Below are positions 63,402 to 64,000 of a stretch of 64,000 nucleotides of DNA, one piece after another. The stretch comes from Pseudomonas putida. GTDB taxonomy: Bacteria; Pseudomonadota; Gammaproteobacteria; Pseudomonadales; Pseudomonadaceae. The position numbers and the translations under genes are program-made. The DNA lies in contig NZ_CP016634.1 of NCBI RefSeq assembly GCF_002741075.1, positions 760,501-824,500 on the forward strand. The letters run 5' to 3'. The stretch's first letter is position 1, and every line of letters begins with the position of its first letter. Under the pieces are notes generated by a model. That model saw only the letters and a program-made list of their open reading frames with translations. It made no database searches and was not told where the DNA came from.

Positions 63402-64000
63402 CAGCATATCTTCGACACCACGCGTCTTTAGATCGTTAAAGACCTTCATCCAGAACTTCGCACCTTCGGTGTTTTCGATCCAGATACCCAGAATATCGCG
63501 CGTCCCGTCGGGTAGAACGCCCAGTGCCAGGTAAATGGCCTTGTTGCGCACCAGGCCTTCTTCGCGGATCTTTGCCCGCAGCGCATCGAAGAAAATGACT
63601 GGGTACATCGGCTCCAGTGGCCGCTGTTGCCACGCGCCAATCTCTTCCATGACCTCGTCTGTTACAGAGCTGATGAAATCGGGTGAAACGTCGGTTCCAT
63701 ACTGCTCTGACAGGAAGGCCCGGATCTCTCTGACCGTCATTCCACGGGCGTACATGGCGATGATCTTGTCATCGAAACCGGTGTAACGGCGCTCGTGCTT
63801 GGGGATGAGAATGGGCGCAAAACTGCCGTCTCGATCGCGAGGAATTTCCAGTCGCAACGGGCCATCCCCGGTCAAAACCGTCTTGCCACTCTTGCCGTTA
63901 CGCTGGTTGGTTTCATCCTCTGGGCGCTGCGCGCCCGGCGGATAACCTAGGTGGTGGCCAAGCTCGGCTTGCCAGCTCCTACAGGTCCTGCGCTGCCAAC
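63402..64000 (-). pseudogene. IS256-family transposase fragment
   Basis: The minus-strand frame from the right edge to about 63402 encodes the N-terminal and central part of an IS256-type (Mutator) transposase: QAELGHHLGY, TNQRNGKSGKTVLTGDGPL, a PRDRDGSF segment, FDDKIIAMYARGMTVREI, PVIFFDALRAKIREEG with the first catalytic Asp, and NTEGAKFW. It stops matching right after TRGVEDMLI, so the second Asp and the catalytic Glu are lost. The remaining frame to 63306 is unrelated. Sequence beyond about 63970 also looks REP-like, so both ends may be lost. It is inactive. Confidence 0.75.

Noticed and set aside
1..64000. CRISPR arrays, rRNA genes or a replication origin
   Set aside because: No regularly spaced direct repeats, no rRNA sequence and no DnaA-box cluster were seen on reading through the window.

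Overview
The window is a chromosomal segment of a fluorescent Pseudomonas, most likely of the P. putida group. The evidence is the gene content and order (rssB-rssC, tal, dusA, the soluble formate dehydrogenase operon, tig-clpP-clpX-lon-hupB-ppiD, greB), the high G+C content with a strong GC3 bias that produces long antisense shadow ORFs, and REP-type repeats of the kind common in P. putida. No rRNA genes, CRISPR arrays or complete insertion sequences are present. Remnants of mobile DNA sit at both window edges: an IS3-family end on the left and an IS256-family fragment on the right.

Layout. 1-6.6 kb: IS3 end, PilZ protein, rssB-rssC stress/partner-switch pair, PhoD-like phosphatase, transaldolase, DusA. 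6.6-9.5 kb: a decayed dusA-associated integrase, a PAS-GGDEF diguanylate cyclase and a LysR regulator. 9.6-13.9 kb: a divergent operon with an OpuAC-type binding protein, ProW-type permease, ProV-type ATPase and a full-length histidine-ammonia-lyase homologue that exactly lacks the Ala-Ser-Gly triad needed for the MIO cofactor. This cassette is the most interesting part of the window. I propose that it takes up and degrades a trimethylammonium betaine of histidine type, such as ergothioneine or hercynine. 14.2-19.4 kb: fdsGBAD, an NAD-linked molybdenum formate dehydrogenase, with a structured leader. 19.5-24 kb: three transporters (SbmA-like ABC, MFS, ArsB). 24.4-28.9 kb: a Fur-type iron-uptake cluster (TonB receptor, DUF3649, PepSY, DUF3325).

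28.9-38.3 kb holds a degenerate histidine phosphatase, a TauE exporter, a truncated cupin regulator, an amino-acid-type chemoreceptor, a LysR/PACE efflux pair, a lipoprotein, and a dicarboxylate symporter followed by two GntR regulators and preceded by duplicated operator-like repeats. 38.6-43.4 kb is one 1600-residue LRR protein with a C-terminal NEL-type E3 ubiquitin ligase domain, an effector-like gene.

43.5-64 kb is mostly core genome: folD, three tRNAs (Arg, His, Leu), the trigger factor-ClpPX-Lon-HU-PpiD protein quality-control block with candidate heat-shock promoters and a MITE-like inverted-repeat element between clpX and lon, then a patatin-like lipase, a CHAD protein, a thioesterase, a chemoreceptor, TatD, an MltF-like transglycosylase and greB.
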